Source of the DNA: Salsipaludibacter albus
GTDB taxonomy: Bacteria; Actinomycetota; Nitriliruptoria; Nitriliruptorales; Nitriliruptoraceae
Assembly: GCF_019798055.1 (NCBI RefSeq)
Contig: NZ_JAHOPH010000004.1
Coordinates: forward strand, 62,001 to 126,000
Direction of reading: 5' to 3'
Length of the DNA: 64,000 bases
Below are positions 19,961 through 27,729 of this stretch, piece after piece. A program made the translations under genes and the position numbers. The notes beneath the pieces are model-generated. The model searched no databases and was not told the origin of the DNA. It saw only the letters and a list, made by a program, of their open reading frames with translations. The first letter of the stretch is position 1; every line of letters begins with the position of its first letter.

Positions 19961-20367
19961 CCGACTGGCTCATCGACAAGTCGGCCCTGGTCCGTCTCGG
20001 CAGCGCAGCCGACGGGCAGGCGTGGGCCGACCGGATCGAACGCGGCCTGGTCCGTGTGAGCACCGTCACGCGTCTGGAGGTCGGCTACAGCGCACGCACC
20101 GCCAACGAACTCCGAACGGGTCTGCGGCGACCGCCGATCGCCTCGATGCCCGTCGAGTACGCGACGCCGGCCATCGAGGACCGCGCCGTCGAGGTCCAAC
20201 AACTGCTCGCCGACCGTGGGCAGCATCGCGCGCCGTCCGTGCCTGACCTGTTGATCGCGGCGACCGCCGAGTTGGCCGGACTGGTCGTGCTCCACCTCGA
20301 CAAGGACTTCGACCTCATCGCCGAGGTGACCGGACAACCAACCGAACGGCTCCTTGTCGAGGAGTAG
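19957..20367 (+). CDS. vapC: VapC-like PIN-domain ribonuclease toxin
   Basis: A 136-residue PIN-domain RNase, expected to cleave tRNA or rRNA when free of VapB. The acidic active-site quartet is visible: Asp in LIDKSAL (residue about 7), Glu in TRLEVGYS (about 41), Asp in SVPDLLIAA (about 94) and Asp in [12 protein letters not shown] (about 112). The GTG start is embedded in the vapB stop. The pair is intact and looks functional, inside an otherwise decayed island next to tRNA-Leu. Confidence 0.88.
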   Translation: MTDWLIDKSALVRLGSAADGQAWADRIERGLVRVSTVTRLEVGYSARTANELRTGLRRPPIASMPVEYATPAIEDRAVEVQQLLADRGQHRAPSVPDLLIAATAELAGLVVLHLDKDFDLIAEVTGQPTERLLVEE

Positions 20368-20442
20368 CGCGTCCGTACGCGGGTCGCGGTAGGGTCGCGC
20401 GTCGACCAGCGCATCGTGCGCGGCGTCGTAGCCGGAACGACC

Positions 20443-21207
20443 ATGACGGATCGCCGCTGGTACCACGTCCATCCTGCTCTCGGGTGCCAACCGTTGCCCG
20501 CAGGCGAGACTGCAGCGCCGATGATCGGGGAGGCCGAACTTCCCCAGTCATGGGTCGATCTGGATGATGATGAGCAGGACGCGCAGGAGGTCGCGTTCTT
20601 CACGCGCGCCATTGGGCTTGCGGTTGGAGCCCACGCCAGCAGCTGGATCCGGGGTCACGTCCAGGCGGTGGATTGCGGGGAGCTTGATCTGGACGACCCG
20701 CTGGACGAGCGACTCGATCTGCTGTTCGCGGTTGCCGCGCCGACCAGCCTCGAGATCTTGGCCAACGGCCGTCCGGTCGTCCGGATCGGTTGTGACTGGG
20801 CTCAAGCTGCCGCCCTGCTGGCACCCCCTGATCTGGAACGGTTGCCTGCCTGGACTTCGTCGGCCCCACGGCTGAGTACGGGACCGACGCTGGCAGGCCA
20901 CGATGCGGACGTCGTCGATCGGCACCGTCGGCGCCACCACAAGCGCGACCCGAGCTGTCCGGCCTGTCCGGTCCTGGGTGATGTCGTGGTGTCGCCGTCG
21001 CTGTTGGACAACCCTTCCGACCCCTACGACCCGATCCGGGTCGGTGACGAGGGTGTCGTCACGAGCATGGACCGTGCCGCCGGGCTGCTCCCGCTGCGCA
21101 TCTTCGACACCCATGAACTGATCGTCGATTTTGGGACAGGCCGCTGGGCCCAGTGCGGCCCGAACCATGTCCTGAAGGTCGCCAAGGTCGCCGACCGCCA
21201 CAGCTGA
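20443..21207 (+). CDS. unknown protein
   Basis: A 254-residue protein from ATG 20443 (an in-frame GTG 27 nt upstream is less likely). I do not recognise it. It has an N-terminal region with aromatic residues (RRWYHVHPALGCQPLP), a middle helical part (AFFTRAIGLAVGAHASSWIR), a CPACP motif near residue 176, and a C-terminal beta-rich end (ELIVDFGTGRWAQCGPNHVL) that could be a small SH3-like fold. Codon use is less GC-extreme than in flanking chromosomal genes, consistent with acquisition. Its position after vapBC suggests island cargo. Confidence 0.6.
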   Translation: MTDRRWYHVHPALGCQPLPAGETAAPMIGEAELPQSWVDLDDDEQDAQEVAFFTRAIGLAVGAHASSWIRGHVQAVDCGELDLDDPLDERLDLLFAVAAPTSLEILANGRPVVRIGCDWAQAAALLAPPDLERLPAWTSSAPRLSTGPTLAGHDADVVDRHRRRHHKRDPSCPACPVLGDVVVSPSLLDNPSDPYDPIRVGDEGVVTSMDRAAGLLPLRIFDTHELIVDFGTGRWAQCGPNHVLKVAKVADRHS

Positions 21208-21263
21208 CCAGACCGTCAACTCCCTGACGTCGCGCCCGGCTCACACGGTGAAGGAGCTCAGTG

Positions 21264-21527
21264 GTGTCAAACCCCGCAGCGTGCCCGGCATGCGGCCGGA
21301 CCGACGTGCACGTCCCCGGCTGCCCCGAATTGGGCCGTCGTCTCCGCGTCGTGTTCGGCTGGGTGCTTGTCCTGGGCGTTGTCGGGCTGGTCGTCGGCGC
21401 TGTTGTCGTCGGTCCGGCGACGCTGGCCCCCGCGATCCTCGGTCTCATCGCAAGCCCGATGGGTGGAGGCCTGGTCCTCGGTCTTGTGGCCGTGTGGTGG
21501 TGGGCACGGCGGCGACCGAACAACTAG
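21264..21527 (+). CDS. small membrane protein with N-terminal Cys pairs
   Basis: An 87-residue protein; GTG 21264 is preferred over GTG 21261 because AGGAG (21252-21256) is then 7 nt upstream. The N-terminus has ACPACGRTDVHVPGCP, a possible half zinc ribbon, then two hydrophobic segments (VVFGWVLVLGVVGLVVGAVV and GGGLVLGLVAVWWWA) and a basic tail. Probably a membrane protein of the island. Family unknown. Confidence 0.55.
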   Translation: MSNPAACPACGRTDVHVPGCPELGRRLRVVFGWVLVLGVVGLVVGAVVVGPATLAPAILGLIASPMGGGLVLGLVAVWWWARRRPNN

Positions 21528-21652
21528 GGAGCTGCGGCGGCAAGGTGGAGACGCCTGGGGCCGGAGCCGCACTGCCGATCTGCCAGAGGCAGGGCATGAT
21601 GCCCGTGGGGCGCGCGAACAGGTGACGCAACCGTCGTCCGACAGGAGATGCG

Positions 21653-22042
21653 ATGTGCTTGGAGATCTACGTTGGATCCGAGACGCCGGTTCCGACGGGC
21701 CAGGGTCTGCACCTCGAGGACCTGCGGAAGACGAGCGAGGTCGCTGAGGTGTTGGGTGCCCGATACGCGGTCGTCGTTTCCCTTCGCGGAGGGTGTGCTT
21801 GTGAGTTCATCAGCGAAGACGGAGAAGGGGTGACGCCCGAGGGGCTGGATGGGCGACGGGCACTGGCGCAGATCGTGGGTGAGGCCGCAGGCCTTGGAGA
21901 AGTTGTCCTGGCAGGTTCATTCGGCGAGGACAGCCTTCGAGGGATCACTCGAGAGCCACTCGGCGCCGACCAGGTCGTCGACCTCGAGTGGGAGTGGACA
22001 TGGGACTCGCCGCGGATCTTCGATGTCACTCGACAGGTCTGA
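21653..22042 (+). CDS. uncharacterised MCLxIY-type protein
   Basis: A 129-residue cytoplasmic-looking protein with AGGAG 5 nt before ATG 21653. It opens MCLEIYVGSETPVP and has RGGCACEF near residue 47. These two features recall a widespread uncharacterised bacterial family that begins MCLxIYxxS and carries a CxC motif; the match is from memory of the pattern and is not verified. There are no membrane segments. Function unknown. Confidence 0.6.
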   Translation: MCLEIYVGSETPVPTGQGLHLEDLRKTSEVAEVLGARYAVVVSLRGGCACEFISEDGEGVTPEGLDGRRALAQIVGEAAGLGEVVLAGSFGEDSLRGITREPLGADQVVDLEWEWTWDSPRIFDVTRQV

Positions 22043-22319
22043 ACGAGGAACTCTGTCACTGGCGCGCACCCAGCAAAGCCATGCCCGACCTGTCGTAGCG
22101 CCTTGCTTCATCCACGACCAGCTCTCGTGGCGATATGGCACCAGCGCCGGGCCATCGGAGATCTGTCCGATCTCCATGGCGGGGGGCGGTGCCTCGTACG
22201 GGCACCCGGTTCCTTGGGCCTGGTCGCCGACCGAGTGGCGGCCCGACGCCTTCAGCTCGGGGCGCCCGATCGAGGGGCGGACCCCATGGTCGACCTACGC
22301 GCAGCGGCTGGTCCATGAC

Positions 22320-22481
22320 GTGGAGCACATCGTTGTCGAGAACCCGCGGGGGCGGTTCGCCGTCATCCTGTAGGGCGTTGGCGAGCCAGTGGTGTTCATC
22401 CAGACCGCGCTCGTCGCCGACGAGCTGGTCCTGGTGGCCAATGAGCCAGCGTTGCCGGGCCATCACCGGATCATGTATCGG
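22320..22481 (+). pseudogene. alpha/beta hydrolase N-terminal fragment with internal stop
   Basis: Reading from GTG 22320 gives VEHIVVENPRGRFAVIL, then an in-frame TAG (22371-22373), then GVGEPVVFIQTALVADEL and VLVANEPALPGHHRIMYR. The GxGEPVVFIQTAL...GHHRIMY pattern is the first part of an alpha/beta hydrolase, where VVF-x-QTA is strand 3 leading to the oxyanion hole. Homology stops abruptly at about 22481, where integrase sequence begins in another frame. The catalytic Ser, Asp and His are absent. It is a truncated remnant. Confidence 0.6.
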
Positions 22482-22711
22482 GCGCCTTCACCGAGGCCGC
22501 GCACCTCGCCGGGCTCGACAGCATCGGTGTCCACGGACTGCGCCACAGCTACGCGACGGCCGCGTTGCGAGCCGGGGTGTCACCCGAAGTCGTGTCCAAA
22601 CGCCTCGGACATGCCGGCGTCACCGTCACCCTGGCCATCTACGCCCACGCCTTGGACAACGACGACCAGGCGGCAGCCAACCGGGTCGCCGACGCCATCT
22701 ACGGCGCCTGA
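22482..22711 (+). pseudogene. C-terminal remnant of a tyrosine recombinase (phage/island integrase)
   Basis: The frame ending at TGA 22709-22711 reads AFTEAAHLAGLDSIGVHGLR, then HSYATAALRAGVSPEVVSKR, then LGHAGVTVTLAIYAHALDND and a short tail. It holds the catalytic His-x-x-Arg (HGLR), the second His (LGHAG) and the nucleophile Tyr (IYAHAL), i.e. the last third of the catalytic domain. The core-binding domain, first catalytic Arg and any start are missing; an in-frame stop lies at 22442. It abuts tRNA-Leu, the classic position for an island integrase. The element can no longer excise itself with this gene. Confidence 0.88.
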
Positions 22712-22757
22712 ACCGCACCTGTCGTGTCATGGCCGTGTCATGCCGGTCCGACATGCA

Positions 22758-22786
22758 CGAACCCCCGGCATCACGCCGGGGGTTCG
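22758..22786. terminator. strong hairpin between integrase remnant and tRNA-Leu
   Basis: A perfect 12-bp stem (22758-22769 with 22775-22786, arms CGAACCCCCGGC and GCCGGGGGTTCG) with a 5-nt loop lies 46 nt after the integrase stop. It may stop transcription from both directions. Confidence 0.75.
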
Positions 22787-22803
22787 ATTCTTGCGGATCC
22801 TGG

Positions 22804-22824
22804 GGTTTCGAAGCCTTTGAAACC
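22804..22824 (-). terminator. short hairpin after tRNA-Leu
   Basis: GGTTTC (22804-22809) pairs with GAAACC (22819-22824) 5 nt beyond the tRNA 3' end. It may be the tRNA terminator or part of the old attachment site. Confidence 0.4.
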
Positions 22825-22828
22825 GTCG

Positions 22829-22912
22829 TGCGCGAGAAAGGACTTGAACCTTCACCCCCTTGCGGGGACACGGCCCTCAACCGTGCGCGTCTACCAATTC
22901 CGCCACTCGCGC
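22829..22912 (-). tRNA. tRNA-Leu, anticodon GAG
   Basis: The minus strand folds as a class II tRNA: acceptor GCGCGAG with CTCGCGC, a 3-bp D stem with GGTAGA in the loop, anticodon stem CACGG/CCGTG with loop TTGAGGG (anticodon GAG), a long variable arm TCCCC-GCAA-GGGGG, and T-arm GAAGG-TTCAAGT-CCTTT. The discriminator is A and CCA is not encoded. Its 3' end faces the decayed island and integrase remnant, marking it as the probable attachment site. Confidence 0.95.
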
Positions 22913-23004
22913 GTGGGGACCGGTTGGTCGGACGGCGAGGGTAGCCCCCAGCCCGAGCACGGGCCAACCGGCGACGTCCGTCGTGCTCCGGCCACGGGAC
23001 CCGC

Positions 23005-24672
23005 CTACTCCTCCGGCACGCTCACGGCCGCGAGGTCCACCCGTGGACCGGGCGCGAGCACGAATCCGGTCACGTCGTCGGACACGACGGTGCGCAGCAG
23101 GGGGTGGTACAGCGGCGCGATCACGGCCAGGTCCAGCGCGGCCTGCTCGGCCTCCTCCCACGCCGCCCGACGGCCGTTGGACGTCACCGCCGTGCGTGCC
23201 GCGAGCAACGGCTCCTGCACCTCCGCGTCGTCGATGCGGCCGGGGTTGTCCAGCGGACTGGCCGTCGCGTCCAGCATCGGGTCGAGGAACCCGCCCATCG
23301 TCGGGCGGGTCGCGGACCAGCCGCCGAGGAACAGGTCGAACTGGCCCTCGGCGAGCGCCTCCGCGTAGCGATCGAGCGGCTGGGGCCGAAACGCCACCGC
23401 CACGTCCAGCGCACCACGCAGGGCGGTCACGATCGACTCCGCGACACGGGTCGACGCCGGGTCGTCGGGGGCGATCAGCACGATCGAGTCCTGCAGCGGT
23501 GCCTCGACCGCCTCCAGCAGTCCGAGCGCCTCCACCAGGTCACGCCGACAGTGGTCGCACGTGGCCTCGCCCGCCCCGGGGATGCCGGGCGACACGATGC
23601 CGTCGGCCGCGACGCGGCCCTGGCTGCCGACCTGCGCCACCAGCACGTCTCGGTCGATCAGCAACGACACCGCGCGACGCACGTCCGGGTCGTCGAAGGG
23701 CGGCTCGGACGTGTCGAACCCCAGGTAGGTCAGGGAGGCGCGTGCGCCGTCGACCACCCCCGGGCCGGCGTGGCCGTCCGGCGACCGGCCGTACAGCACC
23801 TGGGCCGGCTCCACCTCGTCCACCGGCACGCTGGCGACGTCCAGCGCCCCGGCACGGAAGTCCTCGTACTGCACCTGCTCGGAGCCCAGCTGCGCGTAGA
23901 TGGGCAGCAGCACCTCGTCGACCGTCGCCGCGGCGTGGTGTCCCACGGTCGGGGCCAGCCGGATGAACTGGTTGTGCGCCCACGCCTCGCCCATGCGGAA
24001 CGGTCCGTTGCCGACCGGCCGCTCGGGATCTGGAGGTTCCTCCCGCCGTGGTGCCAGGGCAGGGTCCGACACCAGGGCCGGCAGGTCGGCGAACGGCGCC
24101 GGCAGGCGGATCACCAGCGTGGTCTCGTCCTCGGCCCGGACGTCGATCGCGCCCGCGTCGTCCAGGAGCGGCTCGACCAGGTTCCGGTTGAACGGTGGGT
24201 CATCGGCCTCGGCGAGGTGCCGGAAGGCCCGCACGAAGTCCTCGGCGACGACCGGGGTCCCGTCGTGCCAGCGGCCACCGGTGCGCAGCAGGAAGGTCCA
24301 CTCGAGGTCGTCGGGCCCGACCGTCCAGTTCAGGGCCGCCGACGGGCGCGCCCCGGCCACGTCCGGCGGCATCTCGGTCAGCGAGTCGTACAGCGCGTCC
24401 ACGACGTACCGCCCGGCCTCGTCACGCACCTCGGCGGGGTCCAGGGTGGCGGGGTCGCGATCAAGCGCCATGCGCAGCCGTGACTGGGGCGCGTCGCTGG
24501 GTCGGGGCGCGATGCTGGTCGGGGCAGGAGTCGGACCCACCGAAGGAGTCGCGGGCATCGTCGCCACCGGCGAGGGTGATGCCGGGCTGCCGCCACGTGA
24601 CCACGTGCACGCCGTCAGCGTGAGCAGGAGCACCAGGAGGAGGACCGGACGTCGGGCCTGAGGTCGTCCCAC
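23005..24672 (-). CDS. peptide/oligopeptide-binding lipoprotein (SBP family 5), normal domain order
   Basis: A 555-residue extracytoplasmic solute-binding protein. The GTG 24672 start has GAGGA 6 nt upstream. Signal peptide RRPVLLLVLLLTLTAC ends in a lipobox with lipidated Cys; a Pro/Thr/Ser-rich linker follows to about residue 60. The domain order is the standard one: RLRMALDRDPATLDP and WTFLLRTGGRWHDGTPVVAE first, GNGPFRMGE next, then SLTYLGFDTSEPPFDDPDV and RRAVSLLIDRDVLV in the second half. It follows secG by 19 nt and has no permease of its own here, so it may serve the oppBCDF transporter upstream. It gives a useful in-window comparison for the permuted protein at 32203-34038. Confidence 0.9.
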   Translation of the reverse strand: MGRPQARRPVLLLVLLLTLTACTWSRGGSPASPSPVATMPATPSVGPTPAPTSIAPRPSDAPQSRLRMALDRDPATLDPAEVRDEAGRYVVDALYDSLTEMPPDVAGARPSAALNWTVGPDDLEWTFLLRTGGRWHDGTPVVAEDFVRAFRHLAEADDPPFNRNLVEPLLDDAGAIDVRAEDETTLVIRLPAPFADLPALVSDPALAPRREEPPDPERPVGNGPFRMGEAWAHNQFIRLAPTVGHHAAATVDEVLLPIYAQLGSEQVQYEDFRAGALDVASVPVDEVEPAQVLYGRSPDGHAGPGVVDGARASLTYLGFDTSEPPFDDPDVRRAVSLLIDRDVLVAQVGSQGRVAADGIVSPGIPGAGEATCDHCRRDLVEALGLLEAVEAPLQDSIVLIAPDDPASTRVAESIVTALRGALDVAVAFRPQPLDRYAEALAEGQFDLFLGGWSATRPTMGGFLDPMLDATASPLDNPGRIDDAEVQEPLLAARTAVTSNGRRAAWEEAEQAALDLAVIAPLYHPLLRTVVSDDVTGFVLAPGPRVDLAAVSVPEE

Positions 24673-24691
24673 GGGCGTCCTCGAGGTGGTC

Positions 24692-24913
24692 CTACAGCGT
24701 CTGGACCAGCAGGACACTGGTGATGAGCGCGCCCACGATGGCCACGACGGTCGCGCGGTCGAGGTTCTTCTCCACCACGGCCGAGCCACCCAGGCTGCCA
24801 CCGCCGCCGCCGAACATGTCGGAGAGCCCGCCGCCACTGCCACGGTGCAGCAGGACGAACAGGACGATGAACAGGCAGAAGATGACGTGCAGGGAGATCA
24901 GCACGATCGTCAT
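24692..24913 (-). CDS. secG: preprotein translocase subunit SecG
   Basis: A 73-residue membrane subunit of the SecYEG channel. The sequence has the two expected helices, VLISLHVIFCLFIVLFVLLH and ATVVAIVGALITSVLLVQTL, around the conserved glycine-rich GSGGGLSDMFGGGGGSLGG loop. ATG 24913 gives the family length; its ribosome site is weak. In most actinobacteria secG directly follows tpiA; here blaI and an M56 protease gene lie between them. Confidence 0.95.
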   Translation of the reverse strand: MTIVLISLHVIFCLFIVLFVLLHRGSGGGLSDMFGGGGGSLGGSAVVEKNLDRATVVAIVGALITSVLLVQTL

Positions 24914-25004
24914 CGGCAGAACCTTCGGTGGGGTGACTGTCGGAGCAGGGTATCCGGCACCGCGACGACTGGTGCTCGCGGTCGGCGGGACGGCCCGGTC
25001 GGGC

Positions 25005-26399
25005 TCAGGGCGCCGCGCCCTCGAGGTCCAGGGAGGACAACTGGTACACCCGGAAGTCGCCACCGTGCGCGATCTGGCGGGCGTGCCAGCGCAGCTCGAT
25101 GTCGGCCTCGACCAGGACCGGTTGGGGACGCAGTTCGAGCGTCGAGCTGTCGGGCTCGGTGATCCCGCACTCGCCGCCGGTGGCGCAGGCACGCAGCATC
25201 CCGCCGTTGAGGTTGCCGGGCACGTCGAGCAGCTCGGCGCGCCCGGTCGGCTCCGGGGCGGCATCGTTGGCCTGGGCGGGCTGGTCCACCGAGTCGTGGT
25301 AGGTGGCCAGCGCACGCGCCGGCGGTGCCGTCGGTGCCGCGGGTCCCTCGGCACCCGGCACGGCCTGCTCACCAGCGCCCGCGACGTACAGGCCCAGTGC
25401 CGTCTCCGGATCGTCGCCGGCGAGCGCACGGGGCACGACCGTGGCGATCGCGACCAACAGGACGAACGTGCCGAGCAGGGCCAGCGCCTCGCCCGCGTGG
25501 CGGGCCACTCCCGGCGCCGGGTCGTCGTCGCACAACACCGCCACCCGGGTCGCCAGGGTGCCGCTGGGCATCAGCGCGGCGCAGGCCTCGACCCGGTCGG
25601 AACCGGCGTCCAGCACCTTCATGAGCCCGCCGGCGAGCGCCCCGGGTCGACGGGTCCGGCCGATGGCCGCCTGGTCCGCGGCGAGCTCGCGCTCGACCAG
25701 CAGGTGGCGCACCGCCCAGGTCCCTCCGGGCACGAAGAACGTCAGGTCCCGCGCGATCCCGAAGGCCAGGGCGATGAGGTTGTCGCGGCGGGCGACGTGG
25801 GCCAGCTCGTGGGCGACCACGCCTTCCAGCTCGGCCGGGTCGAGCTCGGCGAGGAGGGCTTCGTCCAGCAGCAGCACGGGCCGCCGGATCCCGACGGCGG
25901 CCGCCCCGCCGGGACACTCCACGACCGCCGCCTGTGGACTGCGCAGCCCGAACTGGGCCGACATGCGTGCCACGAGGACGGCGACGTCGCTGGGCAGGTG
26001 CCCTGCGGCCACGAGCGCCCGAGCCCGCCGTCCGGCGGTCGCCGTGCGCACCAGCCGCAGGCAGATCCGGAACCCGGCCACCACGGCCCAGGCGGTCGCG
26101 AGGGCAGGCAGGGCGAACGGCACGAGGTAGGTGTAGTCGTTGCCCAGTCCGAGCAGCACCTGGCCGGCGCCGTCGGCCGGGACCATCAGGGTCGGCAGGC
26201 GGGGGTCGGCCAGCGACACCACGAGCAGGGCGACCAGGACCGCGACGGGCACGAGCGCCGACGCGACGCGGACACGGGCGGTGCGAAGGTTGGCATGCAG
26301 GACCCAGCGCACGACCACGAAGGCGGTCAGTGCCCCCAGCACCAGGCGGATCGCGACCGACTGGGCCGGGAGGGCCAGCAGGAACCCCCCGTCCGCCAC
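25005..26399 (-). CDS. M56 family membrane metallopeptidase (BlaR1/MecR1-like, no sensor domain)
   Basis: A 464-residue membrane zinc protease expected to cleave or inactivate the partner BlaI-type repressor. GTG 26399 overlaps the last base of the blaI stop, so the two are coupled. Four or so membrane segments surround the cytoplasmic catalytic domain with GVVAHELAHVARRDNLIAL (HExxH near residue 200) and ERELAADQAA supplying the third ligand. After the last helix (about residue 330) the extracellular part is a Pro/Ala-rich linker and a 100-residue beta-like domain with two Cys, not a penicillin-binding sensor. The inducing signal is unknown; no beta-lactamase is nearby. Confidence 0.88.
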   Translation of the reverse strand: MADGGFLLALPAQSVAIRLVLGALTAFVVVRWVLHANLRTARVRVASALVPVAVLVALLVVSLADPRLPTLMVPADGAGQVLLGLGNDYTYLVPFALPALATAWAVVAGFRICLRLVRTATAGRRARALVAAGHLPSDVAVLVARMSAQFGLRSPQAAVVECPGGAAAVGIRRPVLLLDEALLAELDPAELEGVVAHELAHVARRDNLIALAFGIARDLTFFVPGGTWAVRHLLVERELAADQAAIGRTRRPGALAGGLMKVLDAGSDRVEACAALMPSGTLATRVAVLCDDDPAPGVARHAGEALALLGTFVLLVAIATVVPRALAGDDPETALGLYVAGAGEQAVPGAEGPAAPTAPPARALATYHDSVDQPAQANDAAPEPTGRAELLDVPGNLNGGMLRACATGGECGITEPDSSTLELRPQPVLVEADIELRWHARQIAHGGDFRVYQLSSLDLEGAAP

Positions 26400-26800
26400 T
26401 ACGCCTCCTCGGCCCGGCGGCGATCGACGGCGGCACGCAGTTCGTCGAGATCCAGTTCGTCGCTGGAGTCCACCACCTCCATCAGGTAACTGGCGGCGGG
26501 CTCGGGATAGCGGTCCAGCGCCCACCCCAGCACCCGGCTGAGCGCGGAACGCAGGTAGGTGTCCTGGGAGACGGTGGGCCGGTACCGGTGCGCGAGGCCG
26601 GTGGTGTCACGACGGAGCAGGCCCTTGCTCGCGAGCCGGGCCATGGTGGTCATGACCGTCGTGTAGGCGATCTTGCGGTCCTTGACGAGTTCTTCGTGCA
26701 CGTCACGGACGGTGGCGTCCTTCAGGGACCACACGACGTCCATCACGTCTTGTTCGAGGGGCCCCAGCAGGGACTCGAGGGGATCCTGGCGTCTGCCCAT
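26399..26800 (-). CDS. BlaI/MecI/CopY-family repressor
   Basis: A 133-residue winged-helix repressor. ATG 26800 (GGAG upstream) is preferred to an upstream start at 26824. LLGPLEQDVMDVVWSLKDAT then VRDVHEELVKDRKIAYTTVM and TTMARLASKGLLRR is the classic BlaI DNA-binding domain; the C-terminal half would dimerise and contain the protease-sensitive site. It forms a regulatory pair with the M56 gene. Operators are not identified. The pair sits inside the tpiA-secG interval, where it is not usually found. Confidence 0.93.
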   Translation of the reverse strand: MGRRQDPLESLLGPLEQDVMDVVWSLKDATVRDVHEELVKDRKIAYTTVMTTMARLASKGLLRRDTTGLAHRYRPTVSQDTYLRSALSRVLGWALDRYPEPAASYLMEVVDSSDELDLDELRAAVDRRRAEEA

Positions 26801-26896
26801 GGTGACTCCGCACGGTCGATGCACCGAGCCTACCGCCCACGGGCCGCGCGTCCACGATCGAACGCGGGCCGCCCGGGTCGGATCACGCCACGATGA

Positions 26897-27670
26897 TCAG
26901 CGTCGGTGGGTCACGATCAGGGCGAAGTCGTCGGCGTTGAGCGACGCGCCACCGACCAGGGCTCCGTCGATGTCCGGCTGCGACATCAGCTCGCGGACGT
27001 TGCCGGGCTTGACCGAGCCCCCGTACTGGACCCGGACGGCCGCGGCCACGTCGTCGCCCTTGAGCTCGGCGACCACCGACCGCACGTGGGCACACATGTC
27101 CTGGGCATCGTCGGGGGTGGCGGTCTCGCCGGTGCCGATCGCCCAGATCGGCTCGTAGGCGACGACCACCCGGGTCGGGTCCGCGAAGGACACCCCGTCG
27201 AGCGACCCGTGCAGTTGCCGCGACACCACGTCCGCCGCCTCGCCCGCGCGGCGCTCCTCCAGGGTCTCGCCGACCGCCACGATCGGGCCCATCCCGGCGG
27301 CCTGGACGGCGGCGGCCTTGGCGGCCACCAGCTCGTCGCCCTCCCCGAACAGCTGGCGCCGCTCCGAGTGGCCGACGATCACCCAGTCGACGTCGAGCCG
27401 GGCGAGCATGGGGGCGGAGATCTCGCCGGTGAAGGCCCCCGACGACTCGGGGTGGCAGTCCTGCGCGCCCAGCTGCAGGTCCAGCCGCTCGGCGTCGATG
27501 AGCACCTGGATGTTGCGCAGGGACACGAAGGGCGGACACACCACGACGTCCTGGCCCTCGTAGTCCTCGGGCTGGAGGTGGTAGGCCAGCTTCTGGACCA
27601 GCTGGGTCGCCTCCAGGTGGTCCTTGTGCATCTTCCAGTTGCCGGCCATGATCGGGTGGCGGTCTGTCAT
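26897..27670 (-). CDS. tpiA: triosephosphate isomerase
   Basis: Interconverts dihydroxyacetone phosphate and glyceraldehyde 3-phosphate in glycolysis. 257 residues from ATG 27670, complete TIM barrel: substrate lysine in AGNWKMHK, electrophilic histidine in VIVGHSERRQLFGE, catalytic glutamate in VAYEPIWAIGTG and phosphate-binding YGGSVKPGN and LVGGASL. It follows oppF by 59 nt on the same strand, separated from pgk by the whole opp block, although gap, pgk and tpiA normally adjoin. Confidence 0.97.
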   Translation of the reverse strand: MTDRHPIMAGNWKMHKDHLEATQLVQKLAYHLQPEDYEGQDVVVCPPFVSLRNIQVLIDAERLDLQLGAQDCHPESSGAFTGEISAPMLARLDVDWVIVGHSERRQLFGEGDELVAAKAAAVQAAGMGPIVAVGETLEERRAGEAADVVSRQLHGSLDGVSFADPTRVVVAYEPIWAIGTGETATPDDAQDMCAHVRSVVAELKGDDVAAAVRVQYGGSVKPGNVRELMSQPDIDGALVGGASLNADDFALIVTHRR

Positions 27671-27729
27671 CGAGTCGGATCCTCGTGGCGGGGTGTCATG
27701 ACGGGTGGCGTGGCGGGTCGAGCGTCTCG

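Noticed and set aside
22043-22319. Possible coding frame between the MCLxIY gene and the hydrolase fragment
   Set aside because: Part of the frame looks protein-like (YGHPVPWAWSPTEW), but no start, ribosome site or family is visible; perhaps decayed sequence, not called as a gene.
22371-22373. TAG in the hydrolase frame as a recoded codon
   Set aside because: The frame is truncated and fused to an integrase remnant a little farther on, so simple decay explains the stop.
22443-22481. Extension of the integrase remnant upstream (PDHVSG...)
   Set aside because: The hydrolase frame across the same bases (PALPGHHRIMYR) fits its family better, so the junction is placed near 22481.
26878-26915. 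Possible third 3'-end echo after tpiA
   Set aside because: Only about 7-10 bases resemble the tpiA end; too short to separate from chance, unlike ychF and uvrB.
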